Both the position numbers and the translations under genes were made by a program. Below, in pieces: positions 49,301 through 60,800 of a stretch of 62,549 nucleotides of DNA (position 1 is the first letter of the stretch; every line of letters begins with the position of its first letter). The notes beneath the pieces are model-generated. The model was not told where the DNA came from, did not search any database, and saw only the letters and a list, made by a program, of their open reading frames with translations. The DNA is from Spirogloea muscicola. Lineage: Eukaryota; Streptophyta; Zygnematophyceae; Spirogloeales; Spirogloeaceae. Location: contig WELB01000084.1 in assembly GCA_009602725.1 (NCBI GenBank), positions 488,026 through 550,574 of the forward strand, given 5' to 3'.

Positions 49301-52300
49301 GTGCCGGCTTCTCTGTCATGCTTTAGCTCAGCTGGGCATTGCAGCAAGCCAGCTAGCTCTAAGAGCTGGCATGGCTTGCCATTGTTACATAAGTGTCACG
49401 TTGGCCCAGATACAGTCGTCTACTTTCCTGCCAGATACATCAATGCTTGCACGTCTCTTGCAAGCGTGTAGAGAGTCCTGCTGAGTATCGTTTACACTGT
49501 CCAATAATTAATCCACTTCACATCCCCAAGTGTGAGAGCCTTTTGATACAAGACATGCCTTAAAGCTGACAGTCTGATGATGGTCTGCAGGCCAGAGCAC
49601 ACGGACGTGAACCGCTACTCCAAGCGGCAGGCGGTGATCATGATCGGCGCCACGAACAGGCCGGACGAGCTCCACCAGGACCTCATGAAGCCGGGGCGCA
49701 TCGACCGCGAGATCCACATCGGCCTGCCCGGCGAGGCAGAGCGGCTCGGCATCTTCGACGTGCACAGCCGCGGGAAGCGCCTGGCGCCCGACGTCAACTT
49801 CTCCAAGGTCACTTCTTGAGTGCTTTCCAATCTGCATCTGCATTATGTCCTCGGGAAGCATCTTCGGTGACATTGGACCTGTGTTTAAGTGGCAATCTAT
49901 AAGCTAATACAGCTTGATTTGGCGAGATTGGCTTCAGATTCTGTTCGCCAAATTGTACCTCATCACCCTTACTTGATGATTGAAAGCTTCGTTTCTTGCA
50001 GCTAGTGTTTCGAACCGTTGGCTTCTCTGGCGCTGATATCAGGAATCTGATCAATGAGGCTGGCATCATGGCAGTACGTTGCAACTTGGCCATGCATTGA
50101 GGCAACCTAGCGATAGCCGTCTATGGCAGTGGCATCAGGCAGTTCCTCTAGAAGTGTGCATTTGAGCTGGCTGTTTCCATGGACCATTACACTTAAGTAG
50201 TCAGCAGCTGCACCAGCAAGTTCTCCTCGCTTGCACCATACTATGAGATTGCCCTGACTGTCTGTTTGTCATGCGCAGGTGAGGAAAGGCAACCCAATCG
50301 TCACGCAGGCCGACTTTGTGGATGTCCTTGACAAGTCGCTGTTTGAGGGCATGGGCATCTCGTTCTCGGAGGACGAGCTCGCCCGGCTGACAAGCAAGGT
50401 GACTACTACGACCATAAGCAGAGGACAAATAAGCTTTATGTACCTATTGGTGGGAATGTACCTAGCACAACGATATACACAGTGCTTGTGCTCTCCACGG
50501 TCCAGTGTTAGGCACGTGCCTTCAACGATCTGATCTTGGCAAGCAACTTGTGTATGTGCAGATCAGCCCCGACAACCGGAGGCTGCTGGCTGTGCACGAG
50601 GCTGGCCACATCCTGCTGGCGCACCTCTTCCCTCGCTTTGACTGGCACGCCTTCTCGCACCTCCTGCCTGGAGGCGAGGTATGGTGCCTGCCAATCTCAC
50701 TACTTTGCAGTGAAGGAGATCCTCTGTTGTGTATGGAGCATGGCCCTCTTTGTTCAATCACGAGCAGATCATAGCACCACAGATTGGGGTATGCCCTTCC
50801 ATGTATCCCTCTTTGGCGCGAGCTCCTTAGTAGGTTGCAGCATCATAGAGTACAGAGGTGTAACATTGTACTCAAACACGTTCGTGGCACCGTGGGTTTG
50901 AAGGAGAGGGCGTTAAGTGTTTTCTACCCCCGGCAAGAGATGCTCGTGCGAGGCAGCACCACGGTCGGGTACCTCAAGATGCAGATGGTGGTCTCCAGTG
51001 GGGGGCGCTGTGCTGAGCGTCTGGTCTTTGGAGACGAGAACCTCACAGACGGCGGTCAGGACGACCTCGTCAAGATATCCAAGGTGCTCCTTCTGTAGGA
51101 TCCAAAGATAGGGCCGAGGAATACTGTGAGGCTCCAATCTCATTCTCAATCCCCATGTTTACACACTTGAAGAGCAAGGAAGCTCCAGAAGAGTGGCAGG
51201 CTGCTGAAAGTTGACAAGCAGAGAGCCATATGGATCACTGCAGCATTCGATGCATGCGTGCAGATTGCTAGGGAGCTTGTGAGCAACTACACAAGCCCCA
51301 GGCTGGGCATTTTCCCCATGAGGGCACAGCGGAGCATGCAGTTTCCAAAGAGGCCAGACGAAGTGGAGCTCATACCAGACGGGGTCAGTCTGTGCTCGAG
51401 CACTTTGCACTGTCTGGGGCCGGTTGAGCCAATACAGCGGAAATCTTGTTACCTTTGTGCACAAACTGAACTTTCTCGCAGCTTTGCTAGAGGGATTGCT
51501 GTCAGCTACTGTCAACCTTGATGATGGTCCTGTATTTGCAATTTGAAGTAATATGTAGCACATTCTGTGTGCAGTGGAACAAGCCGGGATCTGCCATCGC
51601 CCTCATGTCCCCAGAGTTGTCGGAGCTCTTCACTAGGGAGATGCGGCGGGTGAGGTTTTGTTAGAAGCTTGGCAAAAGATACTGGTATCTACTTTTTTGA
51701 CTGCAACTTCGGAATCCTTGAATGTTAGCATCTGCTGTGTCAGTACTAACTTCGATGTAAATGAGCAACCACAACTCTTGAAGCCTAAATCTTTCTTAAT
51801 TTTGGCTGTTTTGTCTTGGATAAATGGTCTGAAGTACATTGACGAGGCCGAGGATATGGCATATGAGGCCCTGAGAAAGAATCGGCCAATCTTGGAAGCC
51901 ATCGCAGACCACCTGTACAAGAATATTAAGATCAACGGTCTGGTGCGTGTCGAGAAGCCTTTGCTACTCTTTGGACTTTAAGGCATCGAATGGCTCGATG
52001 CGCGTCTTCCTACTGGGATGTCCGGGAGATGACACACAGAGCAGCAGTCTCAATGGAAAGAACCCCTCTGCTTAGGAGAAAGTGGTGGCTCATGACGTAT
52101 AGCTTCGTCAAAAGAGCATGTGGTGATTATCACAAGATGTGACTCTGTTGGCCCTCTGGAGCCCTCTTCCTTCAGCCTAGAAACCAAGATCGGGATATTT
52201 ACATGCTGCTGTTTGTTGGGTGCAGGAGGCAGGAGAGATAGCCAAGGCCATGAACCCCGATATGCTGCCCGACTACATGTACGAGCCAGAATACCATCCG

Positions 52301-52544
52301 TTGGAGGAGCTGGTACGTTTTCGGGCCTAGCAGAACTGTCAATCGTTGAGTTTCTGAAATTGTGGAGCTTTTCTATATGCCAAAGTGCCATGATATGTCC
52401 AGCAACCGAGTGCAGCAGGTGACAGAGTGTTGTGTTTGTTGTTTGTAGGATGAGGAGATTGATGACAGCTACAAGCCCGACCGTAAGAAGTATGGGCGCT
52501 ATGAGCCTTTGAACATCTATCCTGCTCCACTTCACCGAGGATAG
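46390..52544 (+). CDS. FTSH12: Plastid AAA-metalloprotease FtsH12
   Basis: Plus-strand gene of many exons ending in the FtsH12-type terminus YEPLNIYPAPLHRG and TAG at 52542-52544. Domains in order: an N-terminal region with one likely membrane segment (ALAYAALGVAAARAA, about 46450); a charged linker with TMTWRERLDAW (47150) and KMPYTWLLQKIANFE (47370); a second hydrophobic segment (GLAILGPSFAVLWYIMAV, about 47930); Walker A GPPGTGKT (48773); Walker B FIFIDEIDALAGK (49194); second region of homology GATNRPDELHQDLMKPGRID (49643); zinc motif HEAGH (50597) with downstream acidic ligand in GGQDDLVKIS (51055); and a C-terminal helical domain. In Arabidopsis FtsH12 is the one member of the FtsHi-Ycf2 envelope complex that keeps the protease motif; it is intact here too. 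The first exon is not a typical transit peptide, so an upstream exon may be hidden in the gap. Confidence 0.9.
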
Positions 52545-53950
52545 CCCACGGTGTCCCCGTCATTTTGTAGGGCTCATGTCAACGATGTCAATGCCATCTC
52601 ATCAGAACTTTGAGGGATGATACTAAGTAGCTCAGCTTGAACATGTACTTCTAGATAGGGATAGAGAGCTTTATTAGGAAGATTCAATGAGGGTAGAGGG
52701 CAATGAAGCCACTCTATCATCTACCCAATCAACCTTATAGCAGCTGGACATTGGCTACTCAGGCGTTTCTAGCCTAAGCTAGGGCCCAGCAAGGGACAGC
52801 CCACCCCGCAAGTCAGCTTGCAGCTCAGGTCTTGCTTGTCTCCTCACTTTGGGCAGGCTACTCACAGCTGTCTATTTAGTATGGCGGACCAGTAGAGCAC
52901 TGCCTTTCTAGGTCTGCCCACGACTTGATTTGCTGTTGGGTGTTAGCATCTCACAGCCACTACCCTTCTGGAGCACCACTCAACCTTCAAACTGGTATTC
53001 CAATTTTTGTCAAAGAAGTTCAGGTTGCTCAAGGGAACCCTCAAGCATTGCCCCTCTATGCTGACCAGTTGCTGTGATTGGCCAGCCAAACGGGAATGTC
53101 TTTGCTCGAAGTGCTCAGTTGCCTGCGTGCGTCAACTTCAACGGGCATAGACTGGGCAGCTAAATGGTGCATGAGTCATTGATGATAGCACGCGACGATG
53201 GAAGAATGAAAGGGCCAAACCAAGCCAGTACACTTGAAATAAGAACAAGGATAAAACAAGAGGGGCTAAGGTATTTCACGGAACACACAACTGAAGGGGG
53301 ACTCTGACACCCACGAGTGAGCACACCATATTCGTCAGTTAATTCAGGGGCGCCGGAGCCTGGCTTAGTGTGCGCCCAGCACTTCGATGAGTGGGTAGAG
53401 CCTTGGAAATGCTGCAAACACACCAGAGCCGCCTCATGTGGAAGCAGCCGATTTTGTGAAGAGAAGACGTTTCCTCGAGAGTGCGGGGAGCTAGTACACC
53501 CCAAGCTACCGGCCCAACTACAACGGCGTGCGTTTACCGGCTGGGCCAGGACGATGGAGGAAGCAGCACCACATCATACTGTAGTGCCGCCATAGATAGC
53601 GCACAGATAAAGCATCGGGCATTCAGTGGCCCATTATAGAGAAAATTGCGGCTGCTAATTTCAAACGAGCGGCTGTAAATGCCAGCTTGGTGCATACACA
53701 GGGTGTTCATAGATAGAGAAGGCGCGCGGTGCGCCTGAAATTGAATGTCCTGGTAACGGGGTAATGAGCTGGCTAAGGGGGGCACTAAATGTCCGCGAGT
53801 GAGCACATACAAATCTGACAAGCTAAGCTGAGGAGCCAGACCACCACGGATGCCATTAGCCTGGCCTAATGCACGCCAGCACGCTGGTGTATCGCGAGTG
53901 CCTGGGAGCGCTGTAGATTCGATCACAACTATTTTAGTGGGCACGCCCTA
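52545..53950. other. Intergenic region with dispersed-repeat fragments
   Basis: No gene recognised. The segments at about 53280-53345 and 53755-53840 both contain a G-rich GGGGGCACT/GGGGGACT block followed by CGAGTGAGCACA, and match the copy near 18140. A partial arm of the MITE-like family may lie near 52945 (CTCACAGCCACTACCCTTCT). Confidence 0.5.
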
Positions 53951-54186
53951 GCGGTAAGAGTCAGGACAATAACCATAACATACCATAAATGGAAAGCGTC
54001 AGTTCAGCCGACAGCCACCTATACATAGGTGAGCCTGTGGGCATGATCCATGGCCTGTTGTGGCCATAGAGCTCAAGAGTGAGGACAATGAAACCATAAT
54101 ATAAGTGTAAAGCGTCAGTTCAGCCGACAGGCACCTCTACATACGTGGACCTGCGGGCAAAATCCATGGCCTGTTGTGGCCATATC
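53951..54186. repeat. 116-bp tandem duplication
   Basis: Two copies offset by 116 bases, each holding AAAGCGTCAGTTCAGCCGAC and ATCCATGGCCTGTTGTGGCC. They differ by several substitutions, so the duplication is not recent. Confidence 0.9.
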
Positions 54187-54300
54187 AGAAGAAAGCGCGG
54201 CTCAATTGACTGGCGGCTGTTAGAGGCCAGCCCAAAGGATGGACAAGGTTTGAAAGAGCCGGATGGCGCAGAAAGCAAGGTACTAATAGGCCATATAGCT
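54187..54300 (-). repeat. Dispersed-repeat copy, inverted relative to the one at 18.9 kb
   Basis: Read on the minus strand, this segment matches about 18905-19015 over roughly 100 bases, including TTAGTACCTTGCTT, CATCCGGCTC, GGGCTGGCCTCT and CCGCGCTTTCTT. Confidence 0.75.
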
Positions 54301-55289
54301 GGTTGGGTTGCTAGCACGCTTCAGTATATTAGCGGAGCCACAGGCTCGGCAGACAGGACGGAAATTTCCAGTTTCCGAAACAGGAACGTCTGTAAACGTG
54401 TGGTGTGCTCATCCGCTTCCCAGGCCGTCAGGCTGCCCCGTTAAGGGCGTGGCGGGGTCCAACCTCACCCCACCACCTGCCTCTGTCGGCCCCAGGTGCT
54501 GCATGCTGGCTCTTTCCGGTAACAAAGTAGAACAATTGGTGGTATTCTTGGCCACCTAATAGCGCGTTTACGGATATCAAGGACACCATTGGCGGGCGCC
54601 GGGCATCACGCGTGCGCGCCTCGCGCGCTGTAGCCGCCACGTGGCGGCGGAGGGCGGGGGCCGAAGAAGACGCGGAGGATCGCGGAAGGGAGTGGGGCGG
54701 GCGCTTAGGCGAAGCCGGGCGCCGCCACCATTGGACCGCAAGAGCGTCGTCAGATGCGTCGCAGGGGTGTGCGACGCCCAGTGGGAGATTACAATTGGAC
54801 CGAAGCGGGTCGCAGGATCGGAGGTGGAGCGTCGCACGAGAGTGGGCGGCCCCATTGGGCGCAACGACTCCCCCACCCCCATGTGCCCCTTGTCGCCGGA
54901 TATGGCGACGCGGCCGGATCCCCCTGCCACGGCGGCGCGCCCGCCCCCGTCGCCCCACGCTCACGGCTACTGACCCCCCGGCCCCCTCGATGCAGCCGAA
55001 TCGGATCCGTGAAGGAATATTACTCCCCCCCCGCCCGGCCTTCCCTCCCTCCATAGCCGCGAGCTCCTGGAAGAAAACCCTCCCCTCCCCGCCACCGCCA
55101 TAGCCCACTCTTACCCCCGCCGCCGCCGCCAACGCCGCCGCCGCTGCCGCCGCCCGGCTGAGCGCCAGGGCCGAGCTAGCTCGCACTATCGAAACGGCGG
55201 CGAAGTTCGCTCGGGAGCGGCGCTTTTAGCGAGCTCTGCTACTGCACGAACAGAGGCTGCGCCCCCCCACTGCCGGCGCCAGTGGCGAT
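54301..55289. promoter_or_regulatory. GC-rich upstream region of the PNRC-motif gene
   Basis: About 1 kb, very GC-rich from 54600 on. Overlapping frames on both strands are open only because of base composition and show no conserved features. It is probably promoter and 5' UTR of the gene starting at 55290. Confidence 0.35.
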
Positions 55290-56716
55290 ATGGCGGCGGA
55301 GCGCGTGACGTGCAGCGGCGACGAGCTGTTGGTGGACGGCATGATCGCGGCCGCGCAGCGCCCGCGGCGCGCCTCCGCGCTCGCCTCCGCCGGCCGGTCC
55401 CTCGTGCCCTACTTCGTGCCCGGTTCCGCCGAGCCTTCTGAGGGCGACATCAACGTCAACACCGACGTCGACGCCCACAGACGGTGAGCCCTCCTGCCGG
55501 GCCTGGACGCCCTTCCGCTCGCCACGCTGCTTTCTGCTCGTCTCCCAGTCGAGTTTTTGGACTGCTTTGCATGTGATTTTAGAACATTGCATGACTTCCT
55601 GCCTTTCCACCTGTTGCATTCATTGCATGAGGTATAAGTTATCTTAGTGCAATTGGTGAGCCTTTCTAGGAAAGCTGTTACCATGATGCTGATGTATGTG
55701 TCTGATCACTGGTCTGCTGTCAGGAATGGCGCCAGCATCTTGGAGGCCCCCGTTCCAATTGCCTCGTTCCGCGACCATGCTACCCTGAGGGTGGGGCCTA
55801 ATGAGCCGGTCGTGCTGCACATGTCTACAAGGCGGTTCCAGTCCAGCACTTTGAGTTTTGACGGGATTGCTGGTGGCCAGAGTGGCCAGAGGGCCTTGAA
55901 GGTGCCCAAGACGAAGAAGGTGATTGACGCCCTGTGACAGTCTGAGAATACGAAGGAGATGTGGGCCTGTACGATGATACTGGCAGCTCCCTGTGCAGAT
56001 TTGCCCATGTGTTTGCAATGCCTTTCTGTGGAAAAAACCTCCAAAGGCAGCTGATGATTGGGATGATGGACGTGCGAGGGAGCAACCCCTATGTCTAATT
56101 GTCAGTCAGTTCATTCTGTCAGGTGGTTTCCAAGCGCGGTGGAGGCGGCGGCTCTCCCACTTCGCCCTTCCATGCCACAAGCTTCACGTGCTCAGACTCC
56201 GACTCCGCTGATGACGCGCAAGCTCTTGATGGAAAGGCCGAAGTCGAGGTGGCCATGCTAGCCAGCTTAACAACATCCAGCGGAGCGGCGCAAGTCACTC
56301 TGCAGTCTGCAGGCAAGGTCAGGACCAAGTCGCGGCAGCGCAGCAAGGCGGTGTCGTCTCAGACGCCCGTCTCTACAGACGTGCTCAGAAGCCAGGAGAA
56401 GCTTGGAAGCTACGCACTTTCCGTCAAGGAGAACTGGGCTGGCCCCGCTTTTGCCAATTCGCCTCCACCCAGCAGCCTCCCCATGCCGCGGTTCACTGCC
56501 ATCGCCAAGTCTCCGTCCCCCCTTCCTCGGGTGGATGCCATCACTGCTGGACAGGCCCTCTTGCAGCTTGTGTCCAAGCCCGCTGCGACTGGCTCCACGC
56601 TTCCCCTGCGAAGGGTGCTCGACCTCAGCCAGGGCTCTGTGGGAGCCACCTGTGCCGCTTCTACCTGCCTTGATAACCCCACAGCGCAGCTCAAGCGCAT
56701 CTTGAACGTAGCTTAG
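55290..56716 (+). CDS. PNRC-motif protein, candidate mRNA-decapping activator
   Basis: Exons 55290-55483, 55724-55919 and 56123-56716 join in phase to give 327 residues. The start MAAERVTCSGDELL is a clean ATG in a GC-rich context. Most of the protein looks disordered and Ser/Pro-rich. The key feature is WAGPAFANSPPPSSLPMP at about 56434-56487, which fits the PNRC / yeast Edc1-type short motif: an aromatic-Ala-Gly block followed by a proline-rich SLPxP block. In animals and yeast this motif binds the Dcp1 EVH1 domain and stimulates decapping by Dcp2. A second short block at the very end, AQLKRILNVA, may also be conserved. The decapping role is inferred from the motif alone; plant proteins of this type are poorly characterised. 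Confidence 0.72.
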
Positions 56717-57816
56717 TGTGCCAGCCTACGTTGGCACTCCCCCCCCTCTTGCACGGCGGCATTCCATTGTGCAAGGAGGGTTTGGAGGAGTGCCTTCACC
56801 CACCTGTTCATGTGTATATACGACAACGACAGACACGTCAGCGACAGCTACAACCACAGCGGGGCGGGCGTTGAAGCTATGGTGGACCAACAACGCGGTA
56901 CAAATGGCAGGGAACCCCCCACCCCCCCGCAGTGCTTGGTTGGCCAACGCAGCTGGAAAGCCTGCGATGATTGCCGCTGGAGGGTGGAAGGGGGGTTGGG
57001 TGGCCTCTTTTAGAATGGCCTTACCCACCCCACCTCCAACCAAGACAAGCAGGAGTCTCATTATTCTCCCAGTCACCTGTTCACATCTCTCTCTCCCCAC
57101 TTCCCTCTGTCCTGTCTCTCTACCTTTTTGGAAGCAGCAAGCGCTTTGCAGAAATTTCACACGAGTGCTCTGGCAGGCCTTACTTTTCTGTAAGAAGACA
57201 TGGTGTTTGAGGTCACAGCAGGATGTCCAGAGCTTCTTGGCACTGTTAAGTTTGGTCCAGATTTCTCAAAGGGTAATTTTGTCTCCTGGGCATGCCCTGG
57301 CTGGTGTCGTTGAGTACCATCACATCCACTCTATGGAGATTTGCTGGACACAAGTGGCCGTGTCTTTTTTAAAGCTGCTCCTGGCTGCTCGCTCTTGTAG
57401 TAAGCCAGTCGCAGTTGCCCAATAATAATGCCTGGAGGATTTACTTATAGGAATGGCCTTCCTGCTACTAAAATTGCTGCTCTGAACTTGATCGTAGTTT
57501 GCAGTTGTTCTGGAAGTTTCAAAAATCTCAACCTTGCTAGATCGTCTAGCTGGTGCAGTTGGTATTGCAGCTAAGTTGCAAAAGTCCAAGACCTTCACAA
57601 CATTTCAAAGTGGGAACATGCTCTCGATAGCCTCTTAGTGTTTCACTTGTAGTCAAGCCAGCTTTGATGTCAAAAAGATCCTCCGTAGTTATCAAGCTCA
57701 TCCTTTAACTGTTTGGTTTTCGCAATAAACCCTATTGTTTAGTTCTCTGAATAAAACTCGAGTGCAAGAAGGAGCTCCTTAGTGCAAGAGCACACATTCA
57801 CAGCAAGCAGTCCTTA
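56717..57816. other. Intergenic region between convergent genes
   Basis: Downstream of the PNRC-motif gene and of the USP gene. Open frames at 56718-57425 and on the opposite strand lack conserved features. TGTAA occurs at about 57190, but too far from the 56716 stop to assign with confidence. Confidence 0.45.
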
Positions 57817-60800
57817 TCAGCCCCTGGTCTTAACCTGGGGCAATCCTGCCAGGCCCTGCTCAAGTGGCATGCCACTGCCACTGCCAACGGCAGCCACACC
57901 ACAGCACTTTTTCCACTTGCGCTGTGACCCACAGGGGCACAGTTCGTTGCGCCGCGGTTTGGCGCTGCCACCGCTGCCGCCACCAGCTGCAGCTGCCTTA
58001 CGCCTCTCGCGGGTGACCAGGTCCCACAACTCGGAGTCGCCGTCGTCATTGTCCAGCACAGTTGTCAGGTTGACAATGTCGCTGCTGCTGCCGTCGGCAC
58101 CGTCCATTTCGAAGAAGGGGTTGGCATCCGGGCTGGCCGTGTGTTCCTCATGCGGCAGAGGCTGCGCCTCAGCTATGCACGCATCCATGCTGTGACTGTG
58201 TCCATGGCCATTGCCATTGCAAAGTGGCAAGGGCGTTGAATCCGCGTTGGCGGCGGTCCCATTCTCAACGCTATGCTTGACTTTGGTGCTGTGGCTCTTT
58301 GACTTCACGCCTGCCTCCTCAGCCACTGCTCTCTGACTTCCCCTGCTGTGCTCCTCAGTGAAAGTCTGGCCCTCACTACAGATGCCCAACTCAATCACCG
58401 CCTCAGCCTCTTCATGACCGCCGTGTCCGTCAAATTTGCCGTTTGACCAGGCCTCCTTGAGCTCTGATGTATCTGCATGGCCGTTCAGTGACTGTCCAGC
58501 CGCGGAGGCCAACCTGTGACCCCGTTGTTGCAAGGTCCCTGCTGGCGACAGCTTTCTGGATCCTGGCTGGACGAGGAAGCCCTTGGCGAACGCGGGCTTG
58601 GGCGTTTCGCCGCCAGGAGGGATGAGCGGCTCCTTAACCGCCGGCAGCGACGAGGTGGAGGGCAGGGGCGAGGCAGAGGCAGAGGTGGAGGGAGTGGAGC
58701 AAGCGGGTGGGGAGGAGGAGGAGGAGGGAGGAAGGGAGGGTAAGGAGAGAGGGTGCAGCAAGTGGGGCGAGGGAGAGGAGAGAGGAGGAGAGAGGACAGG
58801 GGCCGGAGCAGAAGCGGGCGCCTCCAATTGCACACTGCCAGCGATGCTGCTGCCTCCTCGGGCGGCAGTCACGGAGCTTTGGCTGCCCACTGGCGGCACC
58901 GAGCCGACGTCGTCGGCCTGCGCTTCTGTGAGGTCCCCACCTCTTGCTTTCTCTTCGTTGGCTGATCCTGCTGGTCCAACACTGCCTCTCGCCACACCGC
59001 TGTCGGCATCTGTGTGGGAAGGCTCTTGAGGTATGGCCTGCGCCGAGGCACCGCCACCTTGTCGACGGTCTACTCCATCTGCTCGGTCAGCAGATCGTGG
59101 AGTCGACAACATCCTCTTTGAGAATCCGGCCGTGATGGACATTGAAGTGTCCTGCTCCAGGACTGGGCCAGAAGCAGGAACTGGCTGCGGCAACGACTTG
59201 TCGTCTGTGTAGGCGCCAGCATGGTGAAGGGCTCGCACGATGTGGTCGTCACAGGCTACCGCTGCTCCCTCGGCCTCTGGCTTCTTCTTGGGCAGTGGCA
59301 ACGGCGGTGACGGAGACGCCCCGACAGCAGCCTCCGATGCGGCAGCTTTGCTGCCGTCGTTGCTAGCCTCGAAGACTGGTGCAGGCCGCGGAGCTAACCT
59401 GCCGCAGCAAGCGGCCAGAAACCAACACACATTGTGCAAATGTTAGAAGCTAGATTAATATGCAATCCACTGATGGACTTGCAAAAGTGCCTGAAAGCCT
59501 GGCTCTTCAAATATGTACTGAAGGGCTCAAAGCTAACTGTCTAAAGAATGCCTGGAGAATTCACGTTAACCTTTAAGCACATTACTTGAAAGGCCAGTCA
59601 CAGAAGGCATCGCCCTGGACAGGTCGAGCAGACGCGACTGATAGCAACCAGGCCGAAGGCGCTGCGTGAGCTGCTGCTAGCAGGCCTCAGTTTGGTGGCC
59701 GGCCCAGGGGGGGAGGTCAGCAGGGCAGCCCACCTGGCGTAGAAGAGCAGGTATGCCTTCTGCAACAAGACCTTGTCAAGCGTCGTCTGCGTGATCTGGC
59801 GAGGCGCACGGTTGCCCAATCGGCCGTGAGACTAAGATGCAATGAGCCGAGCCAACAGACTCGACGAGACACTTGCAGCAGCGGCCCTTGATGAGTTCCA
59901 AAGTACACTAAACCAGGAGGGAGTAGCAAACCAGCAGCAGTAAATGAACGAGCTCAGATCACAAGATATCATTGTGGAGGAGGCAAACCACTCGCAGCAA
60001 TGAGTCAAAGAGCGCACCTTGCTGTCGTCGACCTTGAACCAGCGCCCAAGCGAGTCGCGCACGAAGCAGACATAGTGGCCGAAGAAGGCGGCATTGAGGA
60101 AGTCGAGGTGCACGACGACGCCATAGAGGCGGTACACTGGCGGCGACGCGACCTCCGCCGCTGCAGCCGCCGCCGGGCGTGCGCTCATGTACGGCGCGAG
60201 GTCGAGCATCTCTGTGAACGCCACGCGCTTGTTGATCTTGCCAAAGCGGCCCGACTGCATCAATGTGCACGCCGAAAGCCACGCATTAGAAGTGCACGCA
60301 GGCCTTGCACCAGCATCTGCTGAAGGCTAGTAGGCCACAAGTGCTGTAGACCACCCTCACCAGGAAGCTGTACAGCCATGGCCAACCGCTGACGTTGTTA
60401 CCAGCAATTGCCTTCTGAGTTGAGGCGCTCTGTTATGGAGCTTGGCAATCAGGCTGGCGACGGAGGCCTTGGCATCCAACAGCGGCGGCAGTGTGTACCT
60501 GGAAGCGCTTGAGCGTGATGGCGAGAACATTGGGCGCCTCGTCGATCGACAGCTTCTTCCGAGCCTGCACGTATGCTTCGCACCTGGCAGGACAGACATG
60601 TCCAGGCCGCCAGCACGCCTTGGTGAGTATATTGCCGCCTTTCCAGCATCGATAGGCGGCAGCACAGATTCCAGCTCTTGACTGTCAACTTTCAAAGCTC
60701 AATTCAAAGCCTAAGGTGACACCAAGTGCTAAACAAGCTGAACTGAAAACATAATATTCTGTAAGTACATCATTGTGTATATATGACCTATATATATAGT

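Noticed and set aside
54428-55186. 252-codon minus-strand frame and overlapping plus-strand frames
   Set aside because: The region is extremely GC-rich, all frames are open by composition, and none shows a conserved motif; it is better explained as promoter of the 55290 gene.
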